Shown: piece by piece, positions 42,507 through 50,349 of the stretch
Position numbering within the stretch: the first letter of the stretch is position 1
Layout: each line of letters begins with the position of its first letter
Source of the DNA: JACCTH01 sp035253825
GTDB lineage: Bacteria > Actinomycetota > Acidimicrobiia > Spongiisociales > ZC4RG35
DNA: 64,000 nt
Direction: 5' to 3'
Assembly (NCBI GenBank): GCA_035253825.1
Contig: DATFBM010000005.1
Location: 1-64,000, forward strand
Notes under the pieces: model-generated
Seen by the model: the letters and a program-made list of their open reading frames with translations, nothing else
What the model was told of the DNA's origin: nothing
The model's database searches: none
Position numbers and translations under genes: made by a program

Positions 42507-43127
42507 ATGAACGAGGCACGAGCAACTTCTAGGCAGTCAGTCTCCATCAGCTCGGAGTCGGACCTCAAGGCTGCTTTCCAGCGGCTGGCGATCCAGGAGC
42601 TCCCCAACCTGTATTCGCTGGCGCGAAGGCTGGTTCGAGACGGCGCCGAAGACCTAGTGCAGGAGACGTTGCTGCGGGGATACCGATCTTTTGGCAGTCT
42701 CAGGTCGGAGGCAGCCGGCGGTCGTTGGCTGAAGACAACCATGGTCAACATCTTCCGAGATCAGCTGCGGAGGCAAGCCCGTACCCTGGAGGAACTTCCG
42801 GTCGAGACCATCGAAGATTTCTCGCTTTACCAGACCCTCATCGCAGAAGACCCGCTTCCCTATTCAGACTCTTTGCACCTCGACTTTCTGCATTCGTTTG
42901 GAAAAGAGGACATCGGCGAGGTGCTGCTGCGTCTGCCTACGGTGTACCGAGTATGTCTGGTACTTCGCTACATCGATGGCTATTCGACGAAGGAGCTAGC
43001 CCGCATCCTCGACCTGCCGCTCGGGACGATTCTGGCTCGGCTTCACCGGGGTCGAAAGCTGTTCGAAAAGCAAATGTGGACATATGCGGAAGAAACCGAT
43101 CTGCTCCTAAGAAGGACAACGCCATGA
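42507..43127 (+). CDS. ECF-family RNA polymerase sigma factor
   Basis: A 206-residue sigma-70 of the ECF type. Region 2: LYSLARRLVRDGAEDLVQE and TLLRGYRSFGSLR. Region 4: LPTVYRVCLVLRYIDGYS and KELARILDLPLGTILARLHR. The layout, with a small ZAS anti-sigma gene overlapping by 4 nt, resembles the SigR/SigH thiol-stress group. ATG at 42507 is used because earlier residues run through the divergent promoter. It probably directs its own operon, which includes the selenoprotein methyltransferase. Confidence 0.88.
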   Translation: MNEARATSRQSVSISSESDLKAAFQRLAIQELPNLYSLARRLVRDGAEDLVQETLLRGYRSFGSLRSEAAGGRWLKTTMVNIFRDQLRRQARTLEELPVETIEDFSLYQTLIAEDPLPYSDSLHLDFLHSFGKEDIGEVLLRLPTVYRVCLVLRYIDGYSTKELARILDLPLGTILARLHRGRKLFEKQMWTYAEETDLLLRRTTP

Positions 43128-43366
43128 CCGAGAAATCGAAACCGATGAAGTGTTCCGAAGCTGTCGAAAGACTTTGGGAGTTCCTTGATCATGCGATTTC
43201 TCCCGAAGAGGAACAGCGAGTTGAGCAACACTTGGCCTTCTGCAGAAAGTGCTGTGGCGAAGTTGAGTTCGCAAAGGAAATGAGGGACTTCCTCAACTCC
43301 AGCGCTGTTGAGGAGGTGCCACCGCACGTGACCGAAAGGCTGCACCGGTTCATCGAGGAGTTGTAG
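43124..43366 (+). CDS. Zinc-binding anti-sigma factor (ZAS, RsrA-like)
   Basis: An 80-residue anti-sigma. Cys10, His36, Cys40 and Cys43 form the HxxxCxxC zinc site (HLAFCRKC) plus the upstream cysteine found in RsrA-type proteins; Cys44 is an extra neighbour. KCSEAVERLWEFLDHAIS matches the redox-sensing group, where oxidation forms a disulfide, ejects zinc and frees the sigma factor. Its ATG overlaps the sigma stop (ATGA). The 43081-43200 stretch is about 48% GC by count, clearly lower than surrounding genes. It is followed 5 nt later by the methyltransferase. Confidence 0.85.
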   Translation: MTEKSKPMKCSEAVERLWEFLDHAISPEEEQRVEQHLAFCRKCCGEVEFAKEMRDFLNSSAVEEVPPHVTERLHRFIEEL

Positions 43367-43371
43367 CGGTC

Positions 43372-44184
43372 ATGACACGTGACCTCATGTACCAAGAGGA
43401 AATCAAGGAGTCGGTCAAGCAGGCTTACTCCGCTATCTCTGCTGGTGGAGGTGAAGAGGTAGCCCACCGGCTCTACGACCAGAGCGAACTAGGAGAAGTC
43501 CCCGCCGGTGCGATCGTCTGGGCTCTTGGGGTCGGGAATCCTGTCCGCTATGCGTTTATCGAGGGAGGCGAAACCATCCTCGATATCGGATCGGGCGGTG
43601 GGATCGACACGATCTTGGCCGCCAAACGCACCGGATCCAATGGAAAGGCGATCGGGCTCGACATCCTCGAGGAGATGGGCGATCGCGGACGGCGGCATGC
43701 GGTCGAGGCAGACGTCTCTGAATGGACCGAATTCATCCAAGGCGAGATGGAGGCCATACCCCTCGAGAGCGGGCTGGTGGATCTGGTGATATCCAACGGC
43801 GTCCTCAACTTGTCGGGCCGAAAGAGCCGGACCCTGGCTGAGATATTCCGCGTGCTCAAACCAGGCGGCCGGCTTTGTGTCGCTGATCTCACGGTAGAAA
43901 ACGACCTGCCTCCGGAGGTGGCAAACGATCCCAGCGCCTGGGCTGGCTGAGTATCGGGGGCCATGGCGGAGCGTGACTTCGCCAAGAAACTCGAAAAAGC
44001 GGGATTTACCGACGTGTGGATTGGTGGGCATCGGCCCTTCGCCATCGACGACGCAGCCTTGTATCCGTTGTTCAGCGAAGAGGTGATTGATCTGATGCGC
44101 CAAACCGTCCCTCGAGATCATCATGACCACGTAGCCACAGGGGTCATCGTCAAGGCCGGAAAACCTAGAGACGCATCAGGTTGA
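43372..44184 (+). CDS. ArsM-like SAM-dependent methyltransferase, predicted selenoprotein (Sec193 at in-frame TGA)
   Basis: A 270-residue methyltransferase when TGA at 43948-43950 is read as selenocysteine. SAM motif I is ETILDIGSGGGIDTILAA, then EAIPLESGLVDLVISNG, and motif III RVLKPGGRLCVADLT. The frame is otherwise intact: WAG-TGA-VSGAMAERDF continues directly into KKLEKAGFTDVWIGG, as in arsenite methyltransferases, and total length is normal. There the position holds a conserved Cys (human AS3MT Cys206, GEC-LGGAL). The other two ArsM cysteines are Val (WALGVGNP) and Gly (ISNGVLNLS) here. A stem-loop follows the TGA. A single-base nonsense mutation of a Cys codon is the alternative. It is the third gene of the sigma/anti-sigma operon; its 3' end overlaps nuoK by 20 nt. 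Confidence 0.75.
43964..43984 (+). promoter_or_regulatory. Candidate bacterial SECIS stem-loop
   Basis: TGGCGGAG (43964-43971) pairs with CTTCGCCA (43977-43984), 8 bp including one G-U. The 5-nt loop is CGTGA, with G in second position. The stem starts 14 nt and the loop 22 nt after the TGA, inside the range known for bacterial SECIS elements recognised by SelB (apical loop about 16-37 nt downstream, G in the first two loop bases). Confidence 0.6.
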
Positions 44185-44470
44185 AGTCATCGACGTTGGC
44201 GGACCTGCGGTTGCGGAAGATCATCAGGACGATGGCGAGCCCGATCCCCACCTCGGCCGCGGCGACAGTGATGACGAAGATCGAGAACACCTGACCAACC
44301 GCCAGCTCGGTCTGTAGCAGCGACTCGAAGGCGATCAGGTTGATGTTGACGGCGTTGAGCATGAGCTCGATCGCCAGCAGCACCATCACCGCGTTTCGCC
44401 TCACCAGTACCCCATAGACCCCAAGCGAGAAGAGCAGAGCGGCCAGGATCAGGAATTGGTTGACCAACAT
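44165..44470 (-). CDS. nuoK: Complex I subunit K, first cluster
   Basis: A 101-residue, three-helix subunit. GVLVRRNAVMVLLAIELMLN holds the conserved membrane glutamate and VITVAAAEVGIGLAIVLMIF the second one, both needed for proton transfer. It shares 1 nt with nuoJ. Its 3' end overlaps the convergent methyltransferase gene, which marks the left border of the insert that separates it from nuoL. Confidence 0.93.
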   Translation of the reverse strand: MLVNQFLILAALLFSLGVYGVLVRRNAVMVLLAIELMLNAVNINLIAFESLLQTELAVGQVFSIFVITVAAAEVGIGLAIVLMIFRNRRSANVDDFNLMRL

Positions 44471-45021
44471 CAGACCGTCTCCCGCGCTTCTTCCTCGGCC
44501 GGCGAAAGGTCTTTGCGGGCGATGGTGATCCCCCCGATCAAGGCAGCCAGCAGCAGGAAGGAAACCACTTCGAATGGAACCACGAATCGACCAAGCAGGG
44601 CCTCGCCGATGAGACCGGTGTCGGTGGCGTCGCCCACGCCCCCAACCTCCCGACCGGTGAACGCGCGGATCGAGGCCCAGGAGAGCACGGCGAACAGAAC
44701 CGCGGACACGATTGCCGCCGGAGCCCGCCTCTTGTGGTCCAAATCGATGTCGCGTCCCAGAGGAGCGCGAGTGATCATGATCCCGAAGAGGAAAAGAACG
44801 ATCACCGCCCCGATGTAGATCAGCACCAGAGTCAGTGCGACGAACTCAGCAGAAAGAAGCAGGAAGAGCCCCGCGGCCGAAGCAAGGGCGCCGACGAGGA
44901 ATAGGGCAGCCCGAATCACGTTCTGGGACGTCACCACCCGCACCCCCGAGTAGGCAGATGCCAGCGCCAGCAAGGCGAAGACCCAGTTGACGGGTTGGGA
45001 GATCCACTCGCCGAGATTCAT
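44470..45021 (-). CDS. nuoJ: Complex I subunit J, first cluster
   Basis: A 183-residue, five-helix membrane subunit with FVALTLVLIYIGAVIVLFLF, the NuoJ helix-3 signature that includes the pi-bulge region. The C-terminal helix is followed by a short acidic tail. It lies 10 nt after nuoI and couples to nuoK. Confidence 0.9.
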   Translation of the reverse strand: MNLGEWISQPVNWVFALLALASAYSGVRVVTSQNVIRAALFLVGALASAAGLFLLLSAEFVALTLVLIYIGAVIVLFLFGIMITRAPLGRDIDLDHKRRAPAAIVSAVLFAVLSWASIRAFTGREVGGVGDATDTGLIGEALLGRFVVPFEVVSFLLLAALIGGITIARKDLSPAEEEARETV

Positions 45022-45031
45022 CGACTGCCGC

Positions 45032-45520
45032 TCATGTTTCCGGGGGAGGGGGAACGGTGGCGAGCCAATCCTGCAATCGATCCATGTCGTGCATCATGTT
45101 GCCCATGGCCTGCTCGGAGTATTCGTAGTCGGGCGACCAGAACAAGGCATCAAAGGGGCACACCTCGACGCAGATGCCGCAATACATGCAGAGCGCATAG
45201 TCGATATCGAAGCGGTCAAGCGTGGCCCGCACCTTCACTCGACCACCCGGCTTGTCGGGTTGCTTCTCCTCCTTGTGGCCCTCGATGTAGATGCACCAAT
45301 CCGGGCAGTTGCGGGCGCAAAGCATGCAGACCGTGCAGGCTTCCTGATCGAGGGCGATAACCCCCCGGGCCCGCGGAACCAGGGTCTCTTTCACGACCGG
45401 GTAGTTGACGGTGTTGAGGTACCTCTTCGGCATAAAGATGGTCTTCACCATCGTCTTGAAGGTAACGACCATCCCTTTCGCCATCCCCTTGCCGAGGAGA
45501 GTTTGGGGCCGGGTGGTCAT
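45032..45520 (-). CDS. nuoI: Complex I subunit I, 2[4Fe-4S], first cluster
   Basis: A 162-residue ferredoxin-like subunit. CTVCMLCARNCP and CMYCGICVEVCP provide ligands for clusters N6a and N6b in the connecting arm. ATG at 45520 overlaps the nuoH stop (ATGA). It carries a short N-terminal amphipathic helix and a C-terminal acidic tail. A longer paralogue is at 62182. Confidence 0.95.
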   Translation of the reverse strand: MTTRPQTLLGKGMAKGMVVTFKTMVKTIFMPKRYLNTVNYPVVKETLVPRARGVIALDQEACTVCMLCARNCPDWCIYIEGHKEEKQPDKPGGRVKVRATLDRFDIDYALCMYCGICVEVCPFDALFWSPDYEYSEQAMGNMMHDMDRLQDWLATVPPPPET

Positions 45521-46521
45521 GCGATCACCTTGAGAACACCGGTCGCCAAGATATTGGCCAGAGAGATCGGCACCAGCCACTTCCAAGCGATGGTCTGCAG
45601 CTGATCCTCACGAAAGCGGGGAAAGGTCCAGCGGAACCAAATCATCAAGAACACCAACAGTCCCACTTTGGCGAAGAGGATCAAGGGGCCAAAGATATTG
45701 AGCTGGACCTCATTCAATCCCGGCGCCCAATAGCCACCCAGGAAGAGCGTGGCGGCAATGGCCGAGAGCGAGAACATGTTGGCGAATTCGGCCAGGAAGA
45801 AGAAGAGGAAGCGGAAGCCGGAGTACTCGGTGATGTAGCCCATCACCAGCTCCGACTCGGCGATCGGCATGTCGAAGGGAATGCGGGCCAGCTCGGCCAG
45901 CGAGGCCACGATGAAAACTGCGAAGCCGACGAATTGAACGAGGACGAAGGGCATCCCGAAGGCCCAGCCGCGTTCGGAGAACCACGCCGCCTGTGCCTCC
46001 ACTATCCCGGTCAGCGACATGGTCCCGGCCATGATCACTACCCCGACCACGGCAAGGATGAGGGGCAGCTCGTAGGCAATCAGCTGGCCGGCCGCCCGCA
46101 GCCCGCCAATGAGCGAGTACTTGTTCGCCGAAGACCAGCCCGCCATCAGCACGCCGATGGTTGAGAGCGAGGAGATGGCGAGGACGTAGAAGACCCCGAG
46201 GTCGAGGTTGCGGGCCACCACGTCGGGGCCGAGCGGGATCGGAACCAGAATCGCCACCGCCGACACTAGAACCAGCACCGGGGCCCACTTGTACACCGGG
46301 CGATCGGCCTCGGCCGGAACCAGATCCTCCTTCTGGAAGAACTTGACCCCGTCGGCGATGAGCTGGGCCCACCCCCAGCGGCCCCCGGCAAAGTAGGGCC
46401 CCACCCGCGACTGCATCTTGGCCGAGAGCTTCATCTCGGCAAATCCCACCACCATCCCCACCCCGGGGATGATCAGCGCCGCCACCAATAGTTTGATGAC
46501 GAGCTGCACCCAAAAATTCAT
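45517..46521 (-). CDS. nuoH: Complex I subunit H, first cluster
   Basis: A 334-residue, eight-helix subunit forming the quinone chamber. FAEMKLSAKMQSRVGPYFAG matches the conserved first loop, RIPFDMPIAESELVMGYITE the third loop with essential acidic residues, and the C-terminus RWTFPRFREDQL. The SD GAGGA and the ATG lie in one arm of a 13-nt inverted repeat with the end of the nuoD-nuoH gap (46580-46592), so its translation may be masked. Confidence 0.95.
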   Translation of the reverse strand: MNFWVQLVIKLLVAALIIPGVGMVVGFAEMKLSAKMQSRVGPYFAGGRWGWAQLIADGVKFFQKEDLVPAEADRPVYKWAPVLVLVSAVAILVPIPLGPDVVARNLDLGVFYVLAISSLSTIGVLMAGWSSANKYSLIGGLRAAGQLIAYELPLILAVVGVVIMAGTMSLTGIVEAQAAWFSERGWAFGMPFVLVQFVGFAVFIVASLAELARIPFDMPIAESELVMGYITEYSGFRFLFFFLAEFANMFSLSAIAATLFLGGYWAPGLNEVQLNIFGPLILFAKVGLLVFLMIWFRWTFPRFREDQLQTIAWKWLVPISLANILATGVLKVIA

Positions 46522-46592
46522 AACTTGTCCTCAACGCGGTCCGAGGTGTCGGTAGAAGCAGGCGCGTGGGACTTCAAGAGAGGACGAGTTAT
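46520..46592 (-). promoter_or_regulatory. Predicted ribosome-binding-site hairpin of nuoH
   Basis: In the nuo message, ATAACTCGTCCTC (46592-46580) can pair with GAGGACAAGTTAT (46532-46520), 12 of 13 positions with one C-A mismatch, across a 47-nt loop. The second arm contains the SD GAGGA and the A and T of the ATG of nuoH. It fills the 91-nt gap between nuoD and nuoH, where nuoEFG stand in most operons. Confidence 0.5.
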
Positions 46593-46612
46593 GAAATTTG
46601 ATAAGAGCTCGA

Positions 46613-47803
46613 TCATCGGTCGACGTCTCCGAGGACGAAGTCGAGAGAGCCCATCACGGCGATGATGTCGGGGATGATCGCCCCCTCCAAGAGCCAGGGC
46701 AGGATCGAGATGTTGGAAAAGGAGGCGGAGCGAATCTTCACCCGGTAGGGCCCGAGCCCCCCCTCGGAGACGATGTAATAACCCATCTCGCCTTTGGGAT
46801 TCTCGGCCCGCACATAGACCTCACCCTTGGGCACCTTGATGATCTTGGGCACCTTGGCCTGGAGCGGCCCGCTGGGAATCGTGTCGATCGCCTGCTGGAT
46901 GATCCGGGCCGACTCCCTGATCTCGAGCAGGCGCATGTACCAGCGGTCCCAACAGTCGCCGTTCTTCCCGGTGGGAACGTTGAACGAGAACTTGTCGTAA
47001 GGGAGATAGTTGGAAACCTTGCGTAGATCGAAGCCCACCCCCGAAGCGCGAAGGTTGGGACCGGAGAGCCCATAGGCCGCGGCGACGTCGGGCGGGATGA
47101 CGCCCACTCCCTTGGTGCGGGCGAGGATGATCTCGTTGTCCGCAACCAGATCTTCGATCTCGTCGCAGGTCTCGAAAACCTTATCCATTGCGGCTCGGGT
47201 CTCGGGGAGGAAGGTCTTGGGTAGGTCCTGGCTCACTTTGCGTGTACTCGACCCAGCTGCGTAGCTCGGCTTGACCCCGCCGATGCGGTTGAAGTTCGGA
47301 TGGAAGCGGCCCCCGGTGACCGATTCGAGGAGATCGAGCACTCGCTCCCGTTCCCGCAATGCGAAGAAGAGCGGAGTGGCGGCGCCCAGTTCCAACGGAT
47401 ACGAGGCCATAAAGATGAAGTGGCTCGAGATGCGCGCCATCTCGGTAAGGATCAAGCGGATGTATTGAGCGCGCTCGGGGACTTCGAGCGCCATCAGCTT
47501 TTCGGCGGCGACGATGAACGGGATCTCATTGGCATAGCCGGCCACCCAATCGATGCGGTTGATCAAGGTCGTGATCTGGGCGTAGTTGCGGACCTCGGAG
47601 AGCTTTTCGTAACCGCGATGCATATACCCGATCACAGGCTGGAGGCTGTGCGTTCTCTCACCGTCTACCTGGGCCACCAGTCGCAGGACTCCATGCGTCG
47701 AGGGGTGCTGGGGCCCGATATTGAGGGTCATCTCCGGCGTCTCGAGCTCGATCGAGACCGCCGCCTCGGAGAGGTGTCGAACCAGATCCTGTTCGAGAAC
47801 CAT
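46613..47803 (-). CDS. nuoD: Complex I subunit D (49-kDa)
   Basis: A 396-residue subunit lining the quinone cavity. IGPQHPSTHGVLRL contains the conserved His of the quinone site, GYMHRGYEKL and NRIDWVAGYANE follow, and the C-terminus is GSLDFVLGDVDR, the family-typical end. It shares 1 nt with nuoC. Only one copy is in the window. Confidence 0.95.
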   Translation of the reverse strand: MVLEQDLVRHLSEAAVSIELETPEMTLNIGPQHPSTHGVLRLVAQVDGERTHSLQPVIGYMHRGYEKLSEVRNYAQITTLINRIDWVAGYANEIPFIVAAEKLMALEVPERAQYIRLILTEMARISSHFIFMASYPLELGAATPLFFALRERERVLDLLESVTGGRFHPNFNRIGGVKPSYAAGSSTRKVSQDLPKTFLPETRAAMDKVFETCDEIEDLVADNEIILARTKGVGVIPPDVAAAYGLSGPNLRASGVGFDLRKVSNYLPYDKFSFNVPTGKNGDCWDRWYMRLLEIRESARIIQQAIDTIPSGPLQAKVPKIIKVPKGEVYVRAENPKGEMGYYIVSEGGLGPYRVKIRSASFSNISILPWLLEGAIIPDIIAVMGSLDFVLGDVDR

Positions 47804-48444
47804 CAGGCTTCCGGGTTCTCGGTGCTGGGCTCGTCCGCTCCGGCTTCGTCGTCGCCTCGTCCAGGCATTCCTTCGACGTCGACCTTGCCGGGCCAGGGCT
47901 TGACCTCGCGAGAAAGCAAGGGGAAGGACTTGCGCAGCGGATGGCCGACGAAGCCCTCGGGCAGGTAGAGCTTGCGCAAATCCGGGTGACCCTCGAAATC
48001 GATCCCGAACATCTCTGCCGCCTCCCGTTCATGCCAATTGGCTCCGGCGTAGACGTCGACCAGGCTCGAAATCTTGGGCTCGCCCTTGCCGAGATCGGTG
48101 GAGAAGATCACCAGGTTGCCCTCATTTAGGTCTCCCACCGCCGCCATCAGCTCGTACCGCTCTTCGACCTCGGCACTGAGCTTCTCTCCCTGGGCGACAT
48201 CGTTGGACCAGTCGATAGCCGAGAGCCAGGAGAAGAAGCGGAGCCCGAACTCATCGCGGGCCGCTGTCAGCGTGCTAACCCAACTGGAGGGATCGACCCT
48301 CACCTTGGCGGTTTCAAAGTTGACTTCCGCCCGCCCTCCGACCGAATTGGCGATCCTGTTGGCCAGCTCCGCCAGTGGCGATGCCTTCTCCTCCGTCGGT
48401 GCCGCCTCCTCCTGGGCCTCTGCCTCAGACTGGTTGACGGTCAC
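47803..48444 (-). CDS. nuoC: Complex I subunit C (30-kDa)
   Basis: A 213-residue subunit. The conserved C-terminal part is YAGANWHEREAAEMFGIDFEGHPDL and RKLYLPEGFVGHPLRKSFPL (given as two segments), the latter being the 30-kDa signature. An acidic N-terminal stretch and a 30-residue acidic tail are poorly conserved. GTG at 48444 is chosen; it would overlap nuoB by 20 nt. The longer frame reaches 48501 but enters nuoB. Confidence 0.9.
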   Translation of the reverse strand: MTVNQSEAEAQEEAAPTEEKASPLAELANRIANSVGGRAEVNFETAKVRVDPSSWVSTLTAARDEFGLRFFSWLSAIDWSNDVAQGEKLSAEVEERYELMAAVGDLNEGNLVIFSTDLGKGEPKISSLVDVYAGANWHEREAAEMFGIDFEGHPDLRKLYLPEGFVGHPLRKSFPLLSREVKPWPGKVDVEGMPGRGDDEAGADEPSTENPEA

Positions 48445-48922
48445 GCTGATTCCACTTGGCCTTGATTTCCTCGCCCCGGATCTTCTTCTGCAACAACACA
48501 ATGCCGTCCATCAAGGCCTCGGGGCGGGGCGGGCAGCCGGGCACGTAGACATCGACCGGGATCACCTGATCGACCCCCTTCGTCACCGAGTACGAGTCCC
48601 AGTAAGGGCCTCCGCAGTTGGAGCAGGACCCCATTGAGATTACGTACTTGGGCTCGGGCATCTGGTCGTAGAGGCGCCGAATGGCCGGGGCCATTTTGTC
48701 GGTGACGGTCCCTGCCACCACCATCAGATCAGCCTGACGAGGGGAAGCGGGGAGTGGGATGATCCCAAACCGCATGAAGTCGTAGCGCGGCCCTGAAGCG
48801 GCCATCAGCTCGATCGCGCAGCAGGCCAGCCCGAACTGGAAGAGCCAAAGCGAATACGAACGCGACCAGTTGAGCAGCCAGGTGACGGGCTTGGGAGTCC
48901 CGAACTTCTGCGCTACTCCCAC
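48425..48922 (-). CDS. nuoB: Complex I subunit B, [4Fe-4S] N2
   Basis: A 165-residue PSST-type subunit binding the terminal cluster N2. GLACCAIELMAASGPRYD gives the tandem cysteines, GSCSNCGG and YVPGCPPRPEAL the other two ligands. It passes electrons to quinone at the interface with NuoD and NuoH. It overlaps nuoA by 10 nt. Confidence 0.96.
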   Translation of the reverse strand: MGVAQKFGTPKPVTWLLNWSRSYSLWLFQFGLACCAIELMAASGPRYDFMRFGIIPLPASPRQADLMVVAGTVTDKMAPAIRRLYDQMPEPKYVISMGSCSNCGGPYWDSYSVTKGVDQVIPVDVYVPGCPPRPEALMDGIVLLQKKIRGEEIKAKWNQRDRQPV

Positions 48923-49278
48923 TTCAGCACTCCCTTACGAACCGCGTAGACGAGACCGAGGAGCAGGATCACGATGAACGCCCCGATCTCTACGAGGCCG
49001 AACCAGCCGAACTGGCCCGCCTCCAGCGCCCAGGGGAAGATGAAGACCGCTTCGACGTCGAAGATGACGAACAGCAATCCGAAGATGTAATAGCGGATGT
49101 AGGTCTGGCTCCACCCGCTCCCCACCGGGTCAACCCCGCATTCATACGTCGAAGCCTTGGCGGCGCTGGGCTTGTTGGGCCGCAAAATCGAGGCGACCCC
49201 GAGCATGATCATCACCAGGAGGGCGCCGAGTCCGGCGAAGAAGCCGACGGTGAGATAGTCCTGGAAATAGGAGGTCAT
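48913..49278 (-). CDS. nuoA: Complex I subunit A, first cluster
   Basis: A 121-residue, three-helix subunit. YECGVDPVGSGWSQTYIRYY carries the conserved loop cysteine at the quinone entry, and FVIFDVEAVFIFPWA the middle helix. It is the first gene of the operon, with its ATG 24 nt from the divergent phosphodiesterase gene, so the main nuo promoter must overlap this small gap or that gene's 5' end. Confidence 0.95.
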   Translation of the reverse strand: MTSYFQDYLTVGFFAGLGALLVMIMLGVASILRPNKPSAAKASTYECGVDPVGSGWSQTYIRYYIFGLLFVIFDVEAVFIFPWALEAGQFGWFGLVEIGAFIVILLLGLVYAVRKGVLKWE

Positions 49279-49302
49279 TGGCCTTTCAGCGAGTATAGGG
49301 AG

Positions 49303-50340
49303 GTGGATATTTCGCCCCGATCTGGCCTCCCTGAGCTCATCGGAGAGGTCGAACGACTCGTCGTCGTCGAAGCAAAGAGCGTCGTCTTGGTGCTCTTCGA
49401 TGGCCTCGGCATCCAGTTTCTGGACGGGCGGGCTCCACTACTTTCCTCACACCAGGTTGCGACTCTGCGGGCCCCGTTTCCTTCCACCACCACCGTCAGC
49501 ATGGCCACGGTGGCCACTGGCCTCACCCCCTCAGCACACGGGGTCGTCGGCCATCTCCTCTACTGGCCCGAGCTGGGACGAGTGATCAATATGCTCAAGT
49601 TCGTCGATCTCACCGGGGCTGCGGTGACCCTCGACTTCGCATCGTTGCTGCCCGCCCCCAACCTCTGGGAACGAATCCGGGCTGCGGGGTGTCATGCCGT
49701 GACAGTGCAACCCGTCGACTTCTCCACCACTCCCCTTTCGCAAGTGCTCTATCGGGGCTGTCGTTTCATAGGCGCCGGGAGCATCGACCAGTTCATCGAT
49801 CGCACGGTCGAGGCGGCCTCGATTCCCCGCAGCCTGGTCTTCACCTACCTGCCTCCCGTCGATTACGCCGCCCACGTCTATGGGATCGAATCGATGGAGG
49901 TAGCCGACGCCCTCAGTTGGGTCTCGAGCGTGTGGGAAGGAATCGCCCGCCGGCTGCCGACGGAGGTCGCGCTAATGGGGACCGCCGATCACGGCGTGAT
50001 GGGCATTGCCGAAGACCAGAAGCTGCTCATCCGTGACGACCGGTATCGACCACTCGAATTTTGGGGCGACCCCCGGGCGGTAATGGTTCGGGGCTCGATG
50101 CGCCTGACCCGCGAATTGGCCGATCTCACCGGGGCCAAGCTGGTCGAGCCCGACGAATTTCGGCCTTGGTTTGGGGCGCAAGAACCACACCGCCATTTCG
50201 AGATGCGAACCCCGGATGCAGTTCTCTTGGCGCCGCCGGATTCGGTGATCCTTCCCCCCGGCTTCGACAAGCGGCTCCGCGGCTACCACGGGGGGCTCGA
50301 GCCCGTCGAGGTGGACATCCCGCTCTTGGCTCCTGGTTAA
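49303..50340 (+). CDS. Alkaline-phosphatase-superfamily phosphodiesterase/nucleotide pyrophosphatase
   Basis: A 345-residue type I phosphodiesterase/nucleotide pyrophosphatase-like enzyme. SVVLVLFDGLGIQFL has the first metal aspartate, PFPSTTTVSMATVATG the nucleophilic threonine region, YLPPVDYAAHVYG and GTADHGVMG the remaining Asp/His ligands. No signal peptide is seen, so it may act in the cytoplasm. The start is GTG at 49303, with GGGAGG unusually close (it abuts the GTG). The next gene follows 9 nt downstream. Confidence 0.8.
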   Translation: MDISPRSGLPELIGEVERLVVVEAKSVVLVLFDGLGIQFLDGRAPLLSSHQVATLRAPFPSTTTVSMATVATGLTPSAHGVVGHLLYWPELGRVINMLKFVDLTGAAVTLDFASLLPAPNLWERIRAAGCHAVTVQPVDFSTTPLSQVLYRGCRFIGAGSIDQFIDRTVEAASIPRSLVFTYLPPVDYAAHVYGIESMEVADALSWVSSVWEGIARRLPTEVALMGTADHGVMGIAEDQKLLIRDDRYRPLEFWGDPRAVMVRGSMRLTRELADLTGAKLVEPDEFRPWFGAQEPHRHFEMRTPDAVLLAPPDSVILPPGFDKRLRGYHGGLEPVEVDIPLLAPG

Positions 50341-50349
50341 CGTCGCCGC

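Noticed and set aside
43372..43950. Methyltransferase as a truncated 192-residue gene plus a separate 73-residue gene starting at 43963
   Set aside because: Both parts are in one frame, homology runs straight across the TGA, and the ATG at 43963 lies inside a conserved region; a separate small gene has no ribosome-binding site of its own.
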